Assembly: GCA_002633005.1 (NCBI GenBank)
Contig: NMRA01000296.1
Span: 414,399-478,398 of the forward strand
Origin: Phoronis australis
Taxonomy: Eukaryota > Phoronida > Phoronidae
Reading direction: 5' to 3'
DNA: 64,000 nt
The notes under the pieces are model-generated. The model saw nothing but the letters and a program-made list of their open reading frames with translations. It did not search any database and was not told where the DNA came from. Shown here in pieces: positions 24,800-36,990 of this stretch; the first letter of the stretch is position 1; every line of letters begins with the position of its first letter. The position numbers and the translations under genes are program-made.

Positions 24800-25904
24800 A
24801 GTTATTAAGAAATTTGCCCAAAATTACTTCAACTAATTACTATGAAGCTAACAATATGGTTATCTAACGACATAGTCGATGTACTGCGTGTCAAATTGCC
24901 CAGGTTTATTAAATTCCCTAATTATAGTAGTTAGAGAGAAATTTAAAGCAGCCACAGCATTATTAGATGGCCACTGGCCAGTTGAGTGTTTCAGAATTTT
25001 TGCTTGACTGTGGCCTCTAAACAGACTATTGAAAGCCAACATAGACAGAGGACATGAGAGGAGTATCAAGACATGGGACAAAGGGAAACAACTGGAAGCC
25101 ATCTAAATAAGAATATTGGCAAAACAAAAAGTTTAGTAACGATTGCAAATCATAAAGTTCTCAACGATTACAATAACTGCACTGCACCATCCACCTCGTG
25201 TGAAAGCAGAATACATTAAATAGATTTAACTGCAGTTAGGTTGCATGCCCAACACCTCCTTAGGCAATGACAACAATTAATGGCCTTTTCCCACTAACTC
25301 CGCTCCACTTGTTCTAGGGTAACCTGTACCATTTCTAATTGCTATGTGGCTGCAAACCTGGTGCAACACGGAAGTAACCATTGATTGTATGCTAGTAAAG
25401 CAACCTACATGCGGGTCTTTTTACCTGATGCACATACGCAGAACAACAACTTGCGCCTTACACTAGGTTTCAGTTATATGTGTATGGATGCTCTGCTTAA
25501 AGTGCGGCAATCAGTGCAAGTTGTTTTAGGGTAAGTCTGTGTGGGGGGGTACTTAAGATAATTCTGGTTTAACTTCTGCGTCCGCAACTAGCCTTATGGC
25601 ATTTTTTTTTAATTCTGGAACCGTCTACTTCAATTTTGAAGGTCATAAGTGGCCATGGTGAGTGTCTAGCTCAGGTAAAGCGCCCGCGTATGGGTAAGTT
25701 GATTATTTTTAGTGAATTCTGTCACTTAGTAAGACTCTTTTATTGGTGATCAAAATACGTAAACATCATATGACCTGTTCACAACCCATCACAACAGAGC
25801 TCATGTAGTACAAAAGTGCGCTAAAACAAGAGCATTAGTCACATTGCTAGCAACTTTAGTGTAGCAAATTGAATAGGCTAGGTCAATAAAGTTTGATTTA
25901 TATT
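24800..25904. other. No gene seen
   Basis: No supported gene. Near 25521-25548 there is a terminus-like string (GGGTAAGTCTGTGTGGGG) resembling the right end of the possible element at 2226-2550. Confidence 0.45.
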
Positions 25905-26370
25905 GTGCAAACTTGAATGTTAGGCAAGCTTGAACAAAATTGGGCAAGCTTGAATATGAGGCAAGCTTGAATAATATCAGGCAAGCCTAAATGACATTAA
26001 GCATGAATAATATTAGACAAAATTGAATAATATCAGATAAGTATGAATAATATTAGTTAAGCTTGAATAATATTATGCAGGCTTGAATGATATTAGGCAA
26101 GCTTTAACATTAGGGAAGCTTGAATAATATTAGGTAAGTAAGAATAATATTGGTTAAGCATGAATAGAATTATGCAATCTTGAATAATAGTATCAAAGAT
26201 TGAATATTGGGCAAGATTGAATAATATTAGGCATGAATAATTTTGGTTGAGCTTGAAAAATGTTTGACAAGCGCAATTAATATTGGCCAAGATTGAATAA
26301 TATTAGCCAAGCTTAAATAGTATTGGGTAAGGTTGAATAATATTGCCCAAGCTTGAATAAGATGCACTGT
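25905..26370. repeat. Minisatellite, ~20-24 bp degenerate unit
   Basis: About 20 imperfect copies of a unit resembling GGCAAGCTTGAATAATATTA, in which AGCTTGAATAATATT is the most constant part. Unit lengths vary by deletions and substitutions. It is not protein coding. Confidence 0.85.
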
Positions 26371-27900
26371 TTAACACTATTAATCTTCCCTGCAGGTTAT
26401 TCAAGCTAAACACAACCTCTCCATGACAGGACTTTATTTCTGGCATCCCTCCGACTTTACAGGACAATTGCGGGCCAAAACAAAAATGCTTAAAAAATCA
26501 GAAGGCTGGCCAGCACGTCCAAATTTTCAATTAAATAGCCTTTTTCCGATACAACAGCAAGATAATGAAATTGATGATGATAGAGTAGTTAGTGGACAGC
26601 CTTCTACACTCTTGTGTATTAGCATTTAACAATGTTGCATAGTGGGATAAACAAACGATTCACACAAAAATGTCAAAGGTCTCAAAATGTCCGTAAAATA
26701 AATGAAATTGTGCTTAGTCTCTGTCAACAAAGCCAGCTTTGCACACGGGAATTACCAGAATTACCGTAGAAGTTGGGTCAAATACAAGAGGTTTCCATGC
26801 AATGGCAATGGTTAAGAGTTGTAAGTTGTATGATTCCTCAATACTCTTACAATTCCAACTGAAATCGATTTTGTTATGGCTAGAAAAAGTCCACTTTGAT
26901 AGATTTGATGCATATTCCTTGAATTTTATGCTTTAATGAATACTGACAAAGGAAAAACAGCAAAACAATTTTAAAAAAACATCAAAATGATAAAAAACAA
27001 CAAAAACGTCTCACCAAAGAAGAACGTCAAGCTTGAAACTACACCACCTACTTCAGAATTGTTTTTCATGCTGACAATATCAAGAGCACAGCAGTATGCC
27101 GTCGCAGAACATTGTCTGAATACAACAGATGTCAGAGATGATCTTGTACATACTCCAGTCAAATGAGTTCTTTATGCAAAACGACTCAAAATATCATTAC
27201 TGCTAGTCGGATTTATTTGAGAAACTGCCCATAATTTGCAGAATGACCTCTACAGTTATCCATTACATAATTGACTATCACAGAAGCACTGGAAATTATG
27301 GTAATTGAACTAAGGAAACAAAAGTAAACACAAATAAACATTTGAACAGGCTCATACAGATCATCAGACTTGTTATTATTTAGATTCTTTCACACCAGAG
27401 ATCTACTATGAAGAATGTTTGAAAATCTTGAGTGGTGTTAAAAATCGGAACCATGGTTGAAAAGCCAGAAGCAGGTGCACGGAACAGCTGATTGAGTAAA
27501 AGTGTGAACATAAACACGATTCACACGGAGCAAGTGACACTGGGGCGGCCAGTTTTTGACACCGGTTTATAGGTAAAGCGAGTTACACTGGATCAGTTGC
27601 TCTAGTTTCAACTATTCACGTCAAAACATAACTGGCGCAGGGTGAAAAGGGATCATCTTTCATGGTATTCCACGTGAGTTGGACATTTCCTATTGTTTAT
27701 GCGAGTATGCGCAGACAGTCTTCATGTAAGGGACTGATGCTGATTCAGTTTGTGATCTAATGTCATGTAAACGTGACTTAAGTGGTGCAAGTCGTGCCGT
27801 GAAACTGACACGGTGATAACTGTCTGTCCTGTAAAAGCGGCCAATGAGTGCACAAAGCCACACTTTGAAACAAGCCAAATAGCATTTTGCCTACAAGAGG
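26371..27900. other. No gene seen
   Basis: No supported exon or RNA gene. The 68-codon frame at 26423-26629 and others nearby show no recognisable domain. Confidence 0.5.
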
Positions 27901-27904
27901 CAAT

Positions 27905-28115
27905 TAGGGGGGGTTCTCATCACCCGAAGAACAAAATTCCCTTGACTGGAGTATTGTGAACATTTGTCTTGGCAAAGGTTTTATGATCATAAAATGAAAC
28001 CTGGTTTGATACAATGTCTTTGTTCACGTATGCCCTGATTTTAAAGTTCATACACAAAATTCCCCCATATAGAGGACGCGAACATCTTCCTTCTAAGGTG
28101 AGCAAAGGCCCTGAG
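27905..28115. repeat. Possible family A repeat, copy 3
   Basis: The right side (CACAAAATTCCCCC, then a CATCTTCCTTCTAAGGTGAG word and GGCCCTGAG) parallels the right ends of the copies at 3826-4140 and 11371-11605. The left side is too diverged for a firm claim. Confidence 0.35.
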
Positions 28116-28547
28116 TCAAATTCACACAAACACCCTTATTACTCGGTTAGAAAAAAATAATGCAAGCCCATCATGACTTTTATTTTGACAATAAGTTGGT
28201 GACCAAGAATAATGACATTCAAAAGAAAAAGTGCCCTCAATCCAAACATATCACCAGGTAGGCATTTTAGTAATTTGATAGAACAAGTCCGATAACATTA
28301 CTGAACATAGCTAACATAATAAGCCTGTTTACATGGATGTTTTAATCGCCATTTTGATTACTATTTTAATTGTCATTTTGTTACCGGCTAAAAATGCTGA
28401 GCAAAATGTGACAGCTGCAATAAATCACTTGGGCCACAAATGCAAATACTGGACATGGTTCACAACACGCATGCGCACTCCCTTCGCTGCATTTTCTTTG
28501 GATCACCTGATCACAAAACATGAAGTGTTTTATTTTATTCCGGAAAT

Positions 28548-28697
28548 ATGGCCAGAGGGAGGTTGCAAGGTTTGAACCGGTCTCCGTGGGATGCTGAAAT
28601 CCAAGGCATACTCTCGGGGACCAAGAACAATATCATGGCGTACGCTCGCATACAAAAGCGTTTGAATGTAATTTTTGCACGTTACTACGATGTAACC
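28548..28697 (+). pseudogene. Myb/SANT-like DNA-binding domain fragment
   Basis: The frame from 28548 reads on to an apparent core: SPWDAEIQGILSG, then TKNNIMAYARIQKRLN, then YYDVT. This follows the pattern of Myb/SANT-like (Myb_DNA-bind_4 type) domains, which have W..(D)xEIQ..LxG..(R/K)N...(Y/F)..I...L...GYxxT. Such domains occur in PIF/Harbinger accessory proteins and in many invertebrate multi-copy genes, and bind DNA. Here the first helix is missing or frame-shifted upstream, one residue seems lost between W and DAEIQ, and the sequence after YDVT departs from the family. Either an isolated exon or, more likely, a decayed transposon fragment. The identification is by motif only. Confidence 0.4.
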
Positions 28698-28769
28698 ATT
28701 TGCCTGGTCTGGTGGGTCAGGAGCTCTCGCCCAATAGAGTGACCGCACTGTAAAATACCGCAGCAAATC

Positions 28770-30174
28770 ATCATGTTAAGAGTCACAGGTAACCGTAAGT
28801 GTAAAAATAGCAAAGAAAGGGTGCTGTAAAAAAATTCCCATGTAACTGCTGCTAATGCTCAAAGTTGTTATAATCATCGGACTGTTAAAACATTTTTCAT
28901 ATCGAATGGTAAATCTATCAATAAATGCTCAAGTTTACTACAGACACCAGGTGATATTACGATTTCTCAAGGTTTGACAGCAACGAATTCAATCCTGCAT
29001 AATTGGTAAAATAAAGGCAAACGAGTTCATATTCTAATTAGCCAATAAAAATGCATCTAATCAACCATGTACCAGCTACTGTTTGTAATGAGGAAGGTGC
29101 CATGCAAATGAAGGCATATTCATGGCAGATCATTTTTCGAATTAAATCTCGTAAACGGGTTGATCAATAAGCCCATAGGATTATTCGAAGAGTACTCCAG
29201 CTGAATACAAGACAGATTGCAGGCCGCTTAGGGGCGTACAGTGTGAATACATGATGGGATAATGAATGAATATGAGTTGATGAATATGATCTTCAGTAAT
29301 GCCTGGTTGGGATGAGCAGTGTGGCAATGTTATGTATAGAACAAGCGGGTAGAAAGTCTTACAAATGAAAACACTGTCACCCGTTGGTCAATTTCCCCGG
29401 TGTTGTGCCGGAGAAGGCATCGTGCACAAGTATTCAAGCCAACCCTATGGGAAATTTTCGAAAATAGACCCGTGGGCGGGTATTCGGAAAACGATATTTC
29501 AAAAATTTGAAATGAAACTGAATGTACGCCTAAGCTTATTTTCAGAAAACGAGGAGAGTATTTTTGAAAACTGTATCATTAAAATTGCCCTTCACACTGT
29601 GCTAATATGAAACTTAGTTACCAAGAAAGTCACCAAATATCTTGTTAAATGAGTCATTTGTGCGAAATTGTGATCCCAAATGTAGTGTCCTGTCAAAATA
29701 AACAAAATTTTATGTCAAAACCCATTACATACACATTTCTGAAAAGTCCATCAGATTTTCTAAATCTGCAAACAGTTACCGAAAATATCAGGGCTTGGAA
29801 TGACCAATGACAAAATAATTCCAAGGAAAATTTTCAAGGTGATATATTGTTCCACAAATAAATAGGCTTCTGTGACAGAAATATTTTTTGTGGTGGAAAA
29901 AACTGAAATACACATTTTTGCATCAGTAAAGACAAATTAATGATATCAGAGAGACGAAAAAAGAAGAAACCGCAAATCAAATAAGACGAAATCAAAATCA
30001 AAAAAGAGGAAACCCTCTTTCACGAGGAGAATTCCAAGCCCTGAAACATGCCCACAGGTGTAATTTTGAAAAATTTCCCAAAATACACTTATGGGCGTAC
30101 TTTTGTGTGGGCCTATTTTTGTAAATTCTAGGTACACATGACTTGATTAATTGTTGACTTCCAAGTCATTAATG
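28770..30174. other. No gene seen
   Basis: No supported gene. A GGGCGGGTATTCGGAAA word near 29476 recurs inverted near 31590 and loosely near 30090, suggesting an uncharacterised short repeat. Confidence 0.45.
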
Positions 30175-30320
30175 CAACCTCAGATTTTGTTCGGACGACC
30201 TGGTAAAAATCCCGGCTTGCCATGAAATCACCTAGCTACATCCAAGCACACACTGAAAATATTGCAGATCCAAGTTGGAATCCTTGATGTTATGCTAAGT
30301 GCTGAGTACTGCTTAATGTT
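30175..30320. repeat. Dispersed repeat family R, copy 2
   Basis: The partner of 7770-8095: CCTCAGATTTTG, CCTGGTAAAAATCCCG, AGTTGGAATC and ATGCTAAGTGCTGAG occur in the same order. More compact than copy 1. Confidence 0.6.
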
Positions 30321-30861
30321 GAAAGGTTCTTTACAGGCACCTCACTAATAGCATAAGACATTTCTATGGTCAGCAACAGATTGTAAAGTAAGCTATGTAA
30401 AGTCACTGGGACTCTTCTTTTGACAAATTCAAGACCTTCTGTTGACCAGAAACACATAACCTAGCATTTGTCAAAAGGAGGCCAAAAATTTTACATTTCA
30501 CCCTTCTATGTAGTCAGAGAAGTGTGCACTTTTGGCCCTGCCTGCATAATCGGTCAAAGGAAGCAATGAGCTTATTTGAACCATATGAGCTACCCAGCAG
30601 AGCAGCAGGCTTAATGGAGGAGACTGCTGAGACAATTAGCCACCACCAGAGAGCACTGGCCACAGGAAATAGCAGGTAGGTGCTATGAAAACACAAGGCC
30701 TATGGCCATGGTTACAATAGCAACAGGAGAGAGGATGAATGCTTCCTGCAACCAGTCCTATTTTTGGACTATGGTTGGCCCAGCTGTTACCGCAGCATTC
30801 TTGGTTTCAGTTGGCAACAATGAAGACTGGTAAAACCTATAGTGTGGTAAAATCTTAGCTA

Positions 30862-30960
30862 TAAAAGACACAATATGGCTGACAAGGGAATTTAGTTTTT
30901 AATTTTTAAGTTGCACTAGGTACATGCCAGATGACCTTTAACTTCTACACCACAGTTGTC
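30862..30960. repeat. Short dispersed repeat, partner at 37676-37760
   Basis: GACACAATATGGC(T/A)GACAAG is followed by GAATTT and a T-rich tract, then TTGCAC in both places. Old interspersed repeat; no coding signal. Confidence 0.45.
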
Positions 30961-32349
30961 AGAAAACAATGTTTTGAGAAATTGTCAACACTCACAATGG
31001 TCCTAGAGAGGTCGATGTCAGTCAATATTTTGTCCAAAATCGATTAACTTCTACGTTAACACAAAAACAAACAGGTTCCTGGCCATAACACACACACATA
31101 CTCACAAACCTCCAAATCACACTATGTTTCCATTTTGAGCTAATTTTTCAGGGTACCATTAGCATTTTACATGACATATGGTAATTTGCCATGACTTTCG
31201 CAAAAATATAATTGACAAGTCTGCTTTCCTTGCCGCACATAATATACCCTTGTCCAAATGGTAGCGGGGGTTTTCCGTAGATAAGCCTACCCCACAACTT
31301 CTGGAGTCAAGTGTGCACTAGGCAGATAGTGAAGCCGTTATTCAGAAAATTTCCTTTTATTAAAAGCCCACTGCCAGTCAACTTTTTGTCACAAATTCAG
31401 TTTTATGGAGCATTTATCAATAGTATGTAAAATGGTCACTTATTTAGAGACGTGGTTGGTTGTTAGCAGACGTTTCAACCTGGTCCGCCAGGTCTTTGTC
31501 GATGAATGAGGGATTTCCCGCCTTTCGCTCGTTAAGACCTTTTCCAAATAAATGCCAGGGCGTTTTATCATACGCCTGAAAATTTTCACTTTCCGAATAC
31601 ACGCCCATGGGCTTATCTCAGGAAAATCACGGTAGTTTACGCCACCTCTGCAGTACAAAAGTTGCCAATAAACATACCTCCCATCTTTAATTTTGCTCAA
31701 GAAATGTGACAAAATAAAACCTCCCTTTCCTGCCCTGCTGTGTGCCAAGTGCTTCCAAATACAAACATGTTTCCCTGCTGAATCACGCCAAGCACAAATG
31801 AATACATTAACAAACCACATGACTCATAAGAGCTTGTCCTTCATTTGTCTTATAAAATTTGTGTGTTTTAACTTTTTATTTGCAGCTCCACGAGTATTCT
31901 ATACCTACGCTTCTCTTTTTGTCATCCCGTAGTTTTTTACATTTTCCGCTATAAGTGGGAACGGCAACATGAGTCTAAAGAATATCTCTGTAGACTATTC
32001 TACAAGTGACGAACTTGTAGAAAGAGTGAAAGAAAAGTAACTACAACAAATTTTTAACACACAATCATGACACCTGTTGGCAGAGTTAGTGATAATCTTG
32101 AAAGCAAAATGGATACCACACTGACAACATTCTTAAATAACACAATCTCGGATCTACTTTAGAACATATATTAGTTCTTTTTATATCGAAAGTTTTATAT
32201 AAAATGTGATCAGTAAAAATATTTCAGCTTAGGATGGAATATGGTGGGATTTCAGACCGACACCTTTCTTGAATAAAACTTTGAAGCAATTTGTAGAAGC
32301 TGAAAAATCAAAAAAATTATATCTGACCCAAATTGAAGATTTTCTACCG
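30961..32349. other. No gene seen
   Basis: The 126-codon minus-strand frame at 31440-31820 shows no recognised domain. No RNA genes or clean repeat ends found. Confidence 0.5.
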
Positions 32350-32609
32350 TTAAAGGGGAAGGCAACCCATTTCATGTTATTTTTAGCAAAAACAAGGTTC
32401 ACTAATTATCCTAGACATGTTTTTCACTTAATTACAGCTTTACGCAACTTAACTAGTAATTCGTCCTCTACTCCGGAAGTGACGTTTTGGGAGGCAAGAA
32501 TTTCGCACCAATTTCTTTTCATATAGTACGAGTGTGACAGCTGTCTAGTCAGTCATTGTTCTACCTCGGTTGTGATAAGTTCAGTCGCCGTTTGCTTTTG
32601 TCAGTCAAT

Positions 32610-32639
32610 ATGCCACATTGTTGCTGCGTACCGGGATGA
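32610..32639 (+). pseudogene. THAP-like N-terminus, left arm
   Basis: Reads MPHCCCVPG and then hits TGA where the other arm has a Cys codon. THAP zinc-binding domains start with this kind of CxVPxC motif just after the initiator Met and are the DNA-binding part of Kolobok and P-type transposases. Only this stub survives. Confidence 0.55.
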
Positions 32640-32811
32640 ACTCATTATCGCCCGGAGCCTGTAAGCAGCCCTGCTGCGATGTTGATTAGTGGGAGTAAAT
32701 AGAGGCCCAGTAAAAGACCGAGTGAAGAGGACAGTTCGTCGTGCAATGAACAGATCGGTGAGCCAAACATTAATAAGGTCATTGTTTGTGGACTTGTCTA
32801 AAGTATTGGAG

Positions 32812-32991
32812 CTATTTAGAAGGTGCCAGGTGTGCGGTGAGGGAGTCACACGGCGGGATGTAAGCAGTTTGTGTGCTCAGGTAACCATCCAGTGGGAGTG
32901 TGTCGCAGGACACTCGGGCAAGTGGGACAGTTGTTCCTCTGTCCGTGAGACGATAATGAGTACATCTCGGCACGCAGCAACAGTGTGGCAT
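32812..32991 (-). pseudogene. THAP-like N-terminus, right arm
   Basis: The 59-codon minus-strand frame starts MPHCCCVPRCTHYR, with the C-x4-C-like spacing of a THAP zinc knuckle (CCVPRC). After about residue 14 the frame leaves the inverted arm, and the remainder shows no phenylalanine-proline, tryptophan or CxxH elements of the domain. It is the mirror of the stub in the left arm and cannot make a complete domain. Confidence 0.55.
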
Positions 32992-33259
32992 GTTGACTGA
33001 CTCGTAAACAAAAGCAAACGGCGACCGAACTTATCACAACCAAAGTAGATCGAGCGATGACTGACTCAGCAGCTCTCACAGTTGGTCTATATGAAAAGAA
33101 ATAGGCGCGAAATTCTTGTCTGTCAATACGTCACTTCCGCAGTAGCAGACGAGTAATTTTTTAAATACAAAAAGCTGTAATTAACTGAAAACTATGACTG
33201 AAATAAGTACCGAACCTTATTTTTGCTAAAAATGAAAAAGGTTACCTTCGCCTTTAATC

Positions 33260-34480
33260 AGTTTTCATAATATTTCAAATTATGTATCTTTCACTGGTAT
33301 AGAGTGTTCCCAAATGTGTACTTACTAGCGTCTGTTACTTCCAATGTGTAGTTGAAGTTTCTCAGTGAGTACATGCGTCAGTCACAGTACCGCACTTCAA
33401 TTCTTGATTTTTGCAACGCTACCACGCAATGTCTACATGGATTGAGCTTTACCACTGATTCACACTCTTAGTTAACACCAAAGAGTTGATGCAAATGGGA
33501 AATGGTCTAAGTTATGTCAAAGAAAACAAGACTGAGAGAAAAGACCCTAGTTCAAGGGCGAAAAGACTGGAGGTTGTTTAATACAGCCAAATAAAACATT
33601 TAACTATACCAGGATTCGCCAAGTCTTAGTGGCGTGACACCAAACAAAGCAAGTGATTCTCGCTAGTTTTCACTAGTTTTCATCAGTAAATAGCTGGCAT
33701 AACTGAATATGCCCCACATTCTCTTCATACATCACCACTCAAAAAAAACACAAAACTTGTCAAATACCAGCTTTCCTCCTTGCTAATAGCCGATAAATAA
33801 TAGTTGATGAGCTGTGATGTAGAAGCCAAATTGCTCTTATCAGACAGCAGTCAAATTAAGAGCCAACTGAAACAGTGGCAATGTCCCATTAAAACAGATA
33901 GGCTACTGAAGTCTTCATTTGTTGTCTGTTGGTATGTGGGCTCTTCATCGGTAAGGTAGTCCCGAGTTAATGCATATTTAACCAGATTAAATAGCGTATT
34001 TAATCACGGTGACAATGACACGTGCATGAAATATGGAGTTTTTAGTAGGAAATGGATTATTGTATCTGAAGCAGTCAATGTTAAAGGTGCATTTCCCTCT
34101 CTTTATCTGGATAAAAAAACAAAAATCATATTAGGCCTTTTCCGCTCATGAAATCAGTCTCGTATAATATTTCTTACCAAATCAAACTTCAGGCACTAAA
34201 AAGGGGGGTCGGATCAAGGATTTTTATTAAAAAAGGGGGTCCAAGTCAACAATTTGAAAATTCTAAATTTGATATCACTAAAATCAAGGGAAAAAGGGGA
34301 TCCGGACCCCCTTGACACCCCTGGATCCAATTACGTTGATGGATGTCACAGGCACTTGTTTCAATTCCTTCTGCCAACGAAGAACGCAAATGATCACACA
34401 CACTAGAGGCGCAGATTTCATGGTCCGACCTTGCCCAAGATTTGCCAAACAATTCCGACTTCCATCTGTTTACTTTCTGT
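33260..34480. other. No gene seen
   Basis: No supported gene. At 34200-34325 there is a GGGGG-rich stretch whose right end (GACACCCCTGGATCC) resembles hAT-type termini, but the left end is not recognisable. Confidence 0.45.
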
Positions 34481-34489
34481 TGTAATTTA

Positions 34490-34730
34490 AGCACATTTGA
34501 TGTGTGGGTGGCAAAATGCACTGATTTCACAAAATAAACGGAACAATTATGAACCTAAGTTAATAAGTCTAGGAAAACTTAGTTTGGAAGCCACCACAAA
34601 TTTTTAAACGAATTTCAAGGTAATCATTGTCTGACTTTGATATTGGCAGTGGCGACTCCGTGGTGACTTGGTATTTTTGCCAGGTCACCAAACACAATCT
34701 GAAGTCGCCAAATCGAGCCCTGAATCAGAA
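34490..34730. repeat. Old repeat family H, uninterrupted copy
   Basis: Aligns to both sides of the pogo-like insertion and so gives its paralogous empty site: TAATCATTGTCT here against TAATTA...TTGTCT there. It holds nested palindromes: GGCGACT (34651) pairs with AGTCGCC (34703), and inside it GGTGACTTGG (34662) pairs with CCAGGTCACC (34680). These are probably structured termini of a small element. Confidence 0.65.
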
Positions 34731-34819
34731 AGTTTCATCCAATCAGTAATTTCTGAGATACCACATTCCAAAGTTAGCCACATTTGAACAAATTTCTATG
34801 TCCTACATATGCTAGGCTA

Positions 34820-35160
34820 GTATGATTTAAGCATTGTTCTCTGTAACACAGTTAAGAATTGTTATTGACCACTTTTGCATGGACTTTTATGACTTTCTGG
34901 AAAAAACAAAGTTCCATAAAACAAAAACAAAACGATATTTAAAAAATTGCAACAGCGTTTAAATTTGACCATGTTATTGACACGAATGTTTTGCTATCAA
35001 TGTACGTTTCTTCGTTGGTCATGTCACCCCAATCAACAGCAGATTGGTAGCAAGTCAAAAATCAAATACTACAGACCTTCTTCTTTCAGAAAACATGTAC
35101 ATTTACTGAGCCTACCTCTACGTTTACAGATATTTGTCCAAATACTAAACACCCAGAATT
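34820..35160. repeat. Dispersed repeat family G, copy 2
   Basis: Collinear with 13040-13500 and 36570-36990 by the same landmarks. It directly follows the family H copy, so H and G may be parts of one longer old element. Confidence 0.55.
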
Positions 35161-35164
35161 GTTA

Positions 35165-36569
35165 ATAAGGTCCTAAATGGCCTAATTACTATCAACATTT
35201 GCACTATAGTCTCTCAGAGGCAGAGCCTGCCACACTGAACAAAATGTCAGCTTTTTTTTCTGCAGTGCTACGTTTTACATCTCTTATCAATTAGGGATGC
35301 GGAAATGGGTTGAGGATAGAATGTTGCGAGGACACATCAGGATTGTAGCCATTGATTGCTTTCCTCTGTCATTTACGCCACCTTAACACACAAAGCAATT
35401 TCCTTCACCGGATGATCACAGTAATGATGCAGAGAAGTATACAGTGCAGAGACGTTCACAAGTTCACAAGCCACGTGATGTTTATTTGCTGACTGTAAAT
35501 GCCTTCGAATGCAGTTTAACTTTGAATTGTTAAACACACAGATTGACGGATCCCGGTACAGTGGAGCCCATTCAATGTCACACCCTCGACTTCTACGTAT
35601 ATTATGATAAAAAGCGTAATATTCCATAGAGCGGGTTCTGACTGGCGGCGATCATAACCACTCTTACAAGCCGATTGTGTTATAAGTATAGAGTCTTAGA
35701 GTAACACAGGTTAACAGGAAATGACAGACTTTTGCCCCCAGCACCGAGTTCCGATCAGGTAAATGAACTGAATATCGAAAAACAAAGGTACGCATTCTAA
35801 CAGGCGGGTTAGAATCCATTTTTTGGATGATTTTTAATGACAATATGTATCTGGAAATAAATCATGACATTATGAGATTATTTTACATTGGCTTAATGGG
35901 AAATAATAATTTTTGACACAAGACAATAACTATTTTATTCTTTTATCCGATACATCAAGTGGACTCCTCTGTATGAACATTAAAAAGACTGCATGTGGTG
36001 ACGAAGAGAGTGTAAAATGGAGGCTTGCGTTTTTAGAGTAGGAGCAACTTGAAAATATGGTGTCCACAGGAGGTGTACAGTTGAGGTTTTGGAGAAACAG
36101 GAAGTGTTCCATGCATAGATGGTATGAAAAAGGGCAACTCCAATGGACAATGTCACTTCCGTTTAAAGGAAAAATACACTGATTGCTCCTCAGAGTCAAT
36201 TCTACAAATCATGTCCCTGCATTGTACTGAAAACATTACAGTGTCTCCCCTTTGCTAGAGTTTAATATGGGAATCAATCGTGCAGTAATTTGGGCACAAC
36301 GATGAGGACAAACACTGCTAAATCAGAAAATTTCAAGGTCCAGAGATGCCCCATGCCATGGCTGAGTCCTGGGAACTTAGACAATGTGTAAGTAACTGGA
36401 AATGCACAACAATTGGTTGCTGTCACAAGTCTAGTTCAAGGTGTACTCACCACAGTGGTCTAGGTACAGGGACAGGCCAACCACAGAAAATCCATGTCAC
36501 AAACACTGAAACAGAAAAGGTAGGAATCAGAGCCCAAGAAATATGCCCACATCTGGCCAACTTCAGATC
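35165..36569. other. No gene seen
   Basis: No supported gene or RNA. A short AAATCAGAAAATTTCA word near 36319 matches the region between H and G at 34722, suggesting the third family copy begins about here. Confidence 0.45.
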
Positions 36570-36990
36570 AGGTTCTTATGAAACTCTCAGGCACTACGCT
36601 TTATGTGCTCAATGTTCTCCAAAACATGTTAGGAATTATTGTTAAAAAGTTTCACTTTTGTACGAGGGGCCACCAAAAATAGGACTTTTACGATTTTCAA
36701 CAAAACTCATTTGTTGCACCAAACGAGAATGTAACTTAGAAAACTGTAATAGGGCTTTAGAGATTTCATATAGAACATTTAAAAACAAAATTTGGTCACG
36801 TTGATACTGTGGTTCTACTACATTTTACTAAAAATAAAAGGTCACACGACCAAATTAATGACATATAGTTAAAAAGTAAAAATAAAATTCTACAGGCTTT
36901 CAACTTTCAGATAATAGCACCTATAGCTAATAGTAGACACATGGCTCAATACACAGACTAAGGTTGCACAATGTTTTCATGTTCCAGTGT
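36570..36990. repeat. Dispersed repeat family G, copy 3
   Basis: The third collinear copy, with CAATGTTCTCCAAAACATG, CACTTTTGTACG, GGACTTTTACGA and TTTCAGATAATAGC as landmarks. Diverged and non-coding. Confidence 0.55.

Larger units (their letters stand above)
32354..33253. mobile_element. Kolobok-like fold-back transposon with THAP starts in both arms
   Basis: Flanked by TTAA on both sides (32350-32353 and 33254-33257), the target duplication of Kolobok elements. The left end AGGGGAAGGCAACCC matches the reverse complement of the right end, AGGCGAAGGTAACC. The inverted arms run about 300 bp each (to about 32651 and from about 32952), with long matching blocks such as AATTACAGCTTT, CGGAAGTGACGT, TTCTTTTCATATAG and CGCCGTTTGCTTTTG. 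Each arm ends with a start codon and the THAP-like beginning MPHCCCVP. The element therefore looks like two head regions of a Kolobok transposase gene, promoter side included, joined by a short centre. No catalytic part remains. Confidence 0.8.

Noticed and set aside
25905-26370. CRISPR-like array
   Set aside because: The short repeats are contiguous and degenerate with no unique spacers, so it is a minisatellite.
34200-34325. hAT-like element
   Set aside because: Only the right end (GACACCCCTGGATCC) looks like a terminus. No matching left end or target duplication was found.
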